A DNA stretch of 34,199 bases from an uncultured Eubacteriales bacterium (GTDB taxonomy: Bacteria; Bacillota; Clostridia; Oscillospirales; Oscillospiraceae): positions 1 to 34,199 of the forward strand of contig USEU01000019.1 in the NCBI GenBank assembly GCA_900553805.1. Direction: 5' to 3'. The position numbers and the translations under genes are program-made. Shown here piece by piece: positions 31,308 through 34,199 of this stretch. Position 1 is the stretch's first letter; the number at the start of each line of letters is the position of its first letter. A model generated the notes under the pieces. It did no database searches and had not been told where the DNA came from. It worked only from the letters and a program-made list of their open reading frames with translations.

Positions 31308-33839
31308 TCAGTAAAATTTTTTCATATCCCTGCGGGCCTGCTCCACCTCGCCCAGCAGCTCCCGGGCGGACATCCGCAGCACGCCGCTGCGGAAGGAGGA
31401 CAGCTGCACCAGCGAATCCGAGGACGCCACCCGCACGGCGTAGCTGGAGCCGATCTCGTCGGCCAGCTCCTCGATATAGCGGTCCGCCGTCTGCCCCTGG
31501 GGGGTGTACACCACCTGGATGTTGCCCAGCTGGCGCTTCTCGCCGGGGTTGCCCTGCTGCTTGTAGCCGTCGAACACCACCACCAGCTTGGTCTTGGTAA
31601 AGCCCGCGTAGCTGGACAGCCGGTCGCACAGCATTCTGCGCGCCGCGTCCAGGTCATCCTTGGCCTGCCCGGCCAGCTCGTCCCAGGCGAAGATCATGTT
31701 GTAGCCGTCCACGATGATATAGCGCTGCTTGGGCGGCCTGATGGTGATCTCCTCGGTGGCCGGGCGCAGCCGGGGGGCGGAATACCGGGGGCGGCGGACG
31801 GGGCCGAACTCCCGCTCCATGATCCGTTCCAGCTCCCGGTCGTCGATGCTGCCGCGCTGGATGATCTGGGGCGGCTTTTCCTCTTTCAGGCCGCTGTCCA
31901 GGTGCATGTAGTCCTTCACCCGGTCCCACTTCACATTGAAGCCCGCCCCGTGGGCACAGAACACGGAATCCGGGGTGTTTTCCAGGTCCGCCTCCGGGTC
32001 ATAGCCGGCGGCCTCGATCACCGCCTCGGCATTGTGGCAGGGGGCATAGCCCTGGACGGACAGCTGCAAGCGTCCCCGGCCCTGGGTATAGGCAGACAGC
32101 GTCTCGGCATAGTCCCGCACCTCGGCGGCGGGGACGGAGCCGCGCAGGGTGGAAAGGCCGCCCCTTGCCTCCGGGGCGACGAACTGGCCGCCCATGGCCC
32201 GGATATCCGTGATGGCCCGGCCGATCAGCTCCGTGGGGGCGGTCACCGTAAAGGCATACCAGGGCTCCAGGAGGACGGACCTGGCCTGCATCAGGCCCTG
32301 ACGCACGGCGCGGTAGGTGGCCTGGCGGAAGTCGCCGCCCTCGGTGTGCTTCAGGTGGGCCTTGCCCACCAGCAACGTCAGCTTCATATCCGTGATGGGC
32401 GCGCCGATGAGCACGCCCCGGTGGGCCTTCTCGGCCAGGTGGGTCAGGATCAGATTCTGATAGTTCCCGTCCAGCACGTCCAGCGGGCACACGCTGTCAA
32501 ACACCAGTCCGCTGCCCCGGGGCAGCGGCTCCAGCAGGATGTGGCACTCGGCATAGTGACGCAGCGGCTCGAAATGCCCCACGCCCTCCACCGTGTTCTC
32601 AATGGTCTCTTTATAGGAGATGCGCCGGTCGTCCAGCGTCACCTCCATGCCGAAGCGCTGGGCTACCAGGCTGTGGAAGATCTCCAGCTGCACCTTGCCC
32701 ATGATCTGCACATGGATTTGCCCCTGCTCCCACAGCAGCCGCAGCTGGGGATCCTCTTCCTCCAGCTGGCGCAGCTTGGGCAGGGCCTGGGCCGGATCCA
32801 CCTGGGGCGGAAGATTTACCCGGTAGGTCATCACCGGCTCCATGGCGGCCTCCGGCCCGGCGGGCTCCGCGCCCAGGGTCTGGCCGATATAGCTGCCGGT
32901 GAGGCCCGTTACCGCCGCCAGTGTCCCTGCCGGGATCTCCTCGGGGGCAGTGAATTTGTCCCCGGAGTACAGCCGAAGCTGCTGCGCCTTTTCCTCGGTG
33001 ATCTCCCCCTTGGGGCCGGTCAGGCGCAGCGTCTGGCGCACCCGCAGCGTTCCGCCGGTGACCTTCAGCCAGGTCAGCCGCGCGCCGGAATCGTCCCGGG
33101 ATATCTTATAGACCCGGGCGGCGAAGGCCGTGCCGTATTCCCGCACCGGCGCATACACGTCCAGCAGGTGCAGCAGCGCCTCCACGCCCTCCAGCTTCAG
33201 CGCGGAGCCGAAGCAGCAGGGGAAAAGCCTGCGGTGGCCGATCAGCTCCCGCAGATTGCCGTCCGTCACCCGGCCGGAGGCAAGATAGCTCTCCAGCAGC
33301 GCCTCGTCGCACAGGGCGGCGTTTTCCGCGATCTCCTCCCGGGGGGCGGAAAAATCCAGGCACCCGGAGCCGAACTGGTCCTGGAGCCGCGCCAGGAGCC
33401 GCGCCAGGTCCGCGCCGGGCAGGTCCATTTTGTTGATAAACAGGAATACCGGCACCCCGTACCGCTCCAGCAGCCGCCACAGCGTGACCGTGTGGGCCTG
33501 GATGCCGTCGGTGCCGCTGATCACCAGCACCGCGCAGTCCAGCACCGGCATGACGCGCTCCGCCTCGGCGGAAAAGTCCACGTGCCCCGGCGTATCCACC
33601 AGGGTGACCTGCCGGGCGGCCGTCTCCAGCAGCGCCTGCTTGGAGAAAATGGTGATCCCCCGCTCCCGCTCCAGCGCGTGGGTATCCAGCAGGGAGTCCC
33701 GGTGATCCACCCGCCCCAGGGTCCTGCGCCATCCGCTGCAATACATCAGTCCCTCCGACAGCGTGGTCTTCCCCGCGTCCACATGGGCCAGGAGCCCGCA
33801 AACCAAGGGGCGCTTGCCCCCGCTCCCCTTTTCGGGCAC
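31308..33839 (-). CDS. TetM/EF-G-like translational GTPase fused to a NYN (YacP/Rae1-like) nuclease domain
   Basis: An 843-residue fusion. The N-terminal ~660 residues form a TetM/TetO-type ribosomal protection GTPase with LLAHVDAGKTTL (G1, about 16-27), RGITIFSKQ (switch I), VDTPGHVDF (G3), FINKMD (G4) and GSALK (G5), then EF-G-like domains II-V. A charged linker (ELERIMEREFGPV) leads to a NYN/PIN-like domain (about 704-843) beginning RYIIVDGYNMIFAW, with LVVVFDGYK and TADRYIEELA, so the acidic nuclease residues appear present. Stand-alone YacP is Rae1 in Bacillus, a ribosome-dependent A-site mRNA endonuclease. GTG 33839 follows AAGGGGGCGG and lies 25 bases after the predicted transcription start; the ATG at 33938 is upstream of that promoter. 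Tetracycline resistance is possible but unproven; rescue of stalled ribosomes is the inference I favour. Confidence 0.9.
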   Translation of the reverse strand: MPEKGSGGKRPLVCGLLAHVDAGKTTLSEGLMYCSGWRRTLGRVDHRDSLLDTHALERERGITIFSKQALLETAARQVTLVDTPGHVDFSAEAERVMPVLDCAVLVISGTDGIQAHTVTLWRLLERYGVPVFLFINKMDLPGADLARLLARLQDQFGSGCLDFSAPREEIAENAALCDEALLESYLASGRVTDGNLRELIGHRRLFPCCFGSALKLEGVEALLHLLDVYAPVREYGTAFAARVYKISRDDSGARLTWLKVTGGTLRVRQTLRLTGPKGEITEEKAQQLRLYSGDKFTAPEEIPAGTLAAVTGLTGSYIGQTLGAEPAGPEAAMEPVMTYRVNLPPQVDPAQALPKLRQLEEEDPQLRLLWEQGQIHVQIMGKVQLEIFHSLVAQRFGMEVTLDDRRISYKETIENTVEGVGHFEPLRHYAECHILLEPLPRGSGLVFDSVCPLDVLDGNYQNLILTHLAEKAHRGVLIGAPITDMKLTLLVGKAHLKHTEGGDFRQATYRAVRQGLMQARSVLLEPWYAFTVTAPTELIGRAITDIRAMGGQFVAPEARGGLSTLRGSVPAAEVRDYAETLSAYTQGRGRLQLSVQGYAPCHNAEAVIEAAGYDPEADLENTPDSVFCAHGAGFNVKWDRVKDYMHLDSGLKEEKPPQIIQRGSIDDRELERIMEREFGPVRRPRYSAPRLRPATEEITIRPPKQRYIIVDGYNMIFAWDELAGQAKDDLDAARRMLCDRLSSYAGFTKTKLVVVFDGYKQQGNPGEKRQLGNIQVVYTPQGQTADRYIEELADEIGSSYAVRVASSDSLVQLSSFRSGVLRMSARELLGEVEQARRDMKKFY

Positions 33840-33870
33840 AAAACCGCCCCCTTCCGCACAATGATAATTT

Positions 33871-33899
33871 ATTATAGCATGAAAGAAGGCTTTCGCCAA
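33871..33899 (-). promoter_or_regulatory. Promoter of the GTPase-NYN, tadA, spoIIP group
   Basis: On the minus strand TTGGCG (33899-33894) and a perfect TATAAT (33876-33871) are 17 bp apart. The start near 33864 gives a 25-base leader to the GTG at 33839. No attenuator or leader peptide like that of tetM is present in so short a leader. Confidence 0.72.
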
Positions 33900-33936
33900 T
33901 AGGATTGTTTTTGGATCCGCCAAAAACGGTGTCCGC

Positions 33937-34199
33937 ATGAAATCATACCATGGCAGTACGGTGCTGGTCGAGCGGCCTGAAATACGCGCGAGGGCGGTTT
34001 ATCTGGATTTTGGTGTTGGATTCTATACGACGACCTCCTATGAGCAAGCGCCGCCGTGGGCTTCGGGGACCCCAACTACTTCTCCCGGGTCTTTACCCAG
34101 ATCATCGGCATCTCCCCCACCGAATTCCGAAAGCGATTTTATCAAAGGCAACACCGCACAATTTGGCAAGAAGCCCCAGCCTGGATTTTTGGCTCAATT
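33937..34199 (+). pseudogene. Chimeric remnant: DUF3990 N-terminus joined to AraC-type C-terminus
   Basis: From ATG 33937 the plus strand reads MKSYHGSTVLVERPEI, then RARAVYLDFGVGFYTTTSYEQA. This is the characteristic start of DUF3990 proteins, which have an ADP-ribosyltransferase-like fold and often neighbour DUF3791 genes. At about 34050 the similarity stops and the frame continues as Pro/Ser-rich nonsense. From there another plus frame reads AAVGFGDPNYFSRVFTQIIG, then ISPTEFRKRF. This is the second helix-turn-helix of an AraC-family regulator, without its start. A deletion or recombination between two genes therefore seems to have fused their fragments. The right part continues beyond the window. 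No ribosome site is evident before the ATG. Confidence 0.65.

Noticed and set aside
31308..33839. Naming the GTPase-NYN gene as a tetracycline-resistance gene.
   Set aside because: The GTPase part is only generally TetM-like, the leader lacks tetM-type attenuation, and the nuclease fusion points to another role; resistance cannot be read from the sequence.
30873..33902. A plus-strand open frame of about 1000 codons opposite tadA and the GTPase-NYN gene.
   Set aside because: It mirrors the recognised minus-strand genes, has a low-complexity composition and no recognisable motif.
33840..33938. An ATG start 33 codons upstream for the GTPase-NYN gene.
   Set aside because: The stretch contains the -35 and -10 boxes of the predicted promoter and has no ribosome site; the GTG at 33839 has one.

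Overview
The window looks like chromosomal DNA of a GC-rich, endospore-forming Clostridia member, most like gut Oscillospiraceae/Ruminococcaceae. The reasons are Gram-positive style GGAGG ribosome sites, an infC-rpmI-rplT operon with a leader attenuator, a recJ-rel-dtd cluster, sporulation-type genes (SpoIIP, a SpoVB-like flippase, YtvI-like), and dispersed intergenic stem-loop modules of a kind I associate with that family. I cannot name the species. No rRNA, tRNA or CRISPR array was found.

Layout. 1-3098 (minus): the 5' end of a KDG kinase, a KDPG aldolase, and a three-gene NitT/TauT-type ABC importer. 3225-5493 (plus): a divergent Crp/Fnr regulator and a GH51 arabinofuranosidase. 5546-5754: repeat modules. 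5741-7797 (minus): an RluA-type pseudouridine synthase, then rplT, rpmI and infC (IF3 apparently starting at AUC) behind a promoter and attenuator leader. 8060-9909 (minus): an aspartokinase catalytic domain without ACT domains and a PheB-like ACT protein, separated by about 690 bp of repeats. 10036-21852 (plus): YtvI-like permease, recJ, rel, dtd, an MBL hydrolase, more repeats, hemZ, an MtaD-like amidohydrolase, a SpoVB-like flippase, HU and RqcP. 21890-23340: a small AT-richer island with a serine-recombinase C-terminal remnant and an intact GIY-YIG nuclease gene. 23427-27375 (minus): lipid kinase, THUMP methyltransferase, QueH and MtaB. 27535-29679 (plus): a Crh-like HPr paralogue without the active-site histidine and a DUF2207-type membrane protein. 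29740-33839 (minus): SpoIIP, TadA and a TetM/EF-G-like GTPase fused to a NYN (YacP/Rae1-like) nuclease domain. 33937-34199: the start of a DUF3990 gene joined out of frame to the end of an AraC-type regulator.

How the genes relate. Much of the window serves translation and its quality control: L20, L35, IF3, Rel, Dtd, RqcP, RluA, MtaB, QueH, TadA, the THUMP methyltransferase and the GTPase-NYN fusion. The most striking candidate for a little-described system is that fusion. It joins a ribosome A-site-binding GTPase fold to a relative of a ribosome-dependent A-site mRNase, which suggests one polypeptide for ribosome rescue with mRNA cleavage. Other notable signals are mutually exclusive RNA pairings before infC, repeats whose cores change in sequence but keep base pairing and which supply the stop codons of two genes, and a 62-bp sequence duplicated in inverted orientation 7 kb apart.
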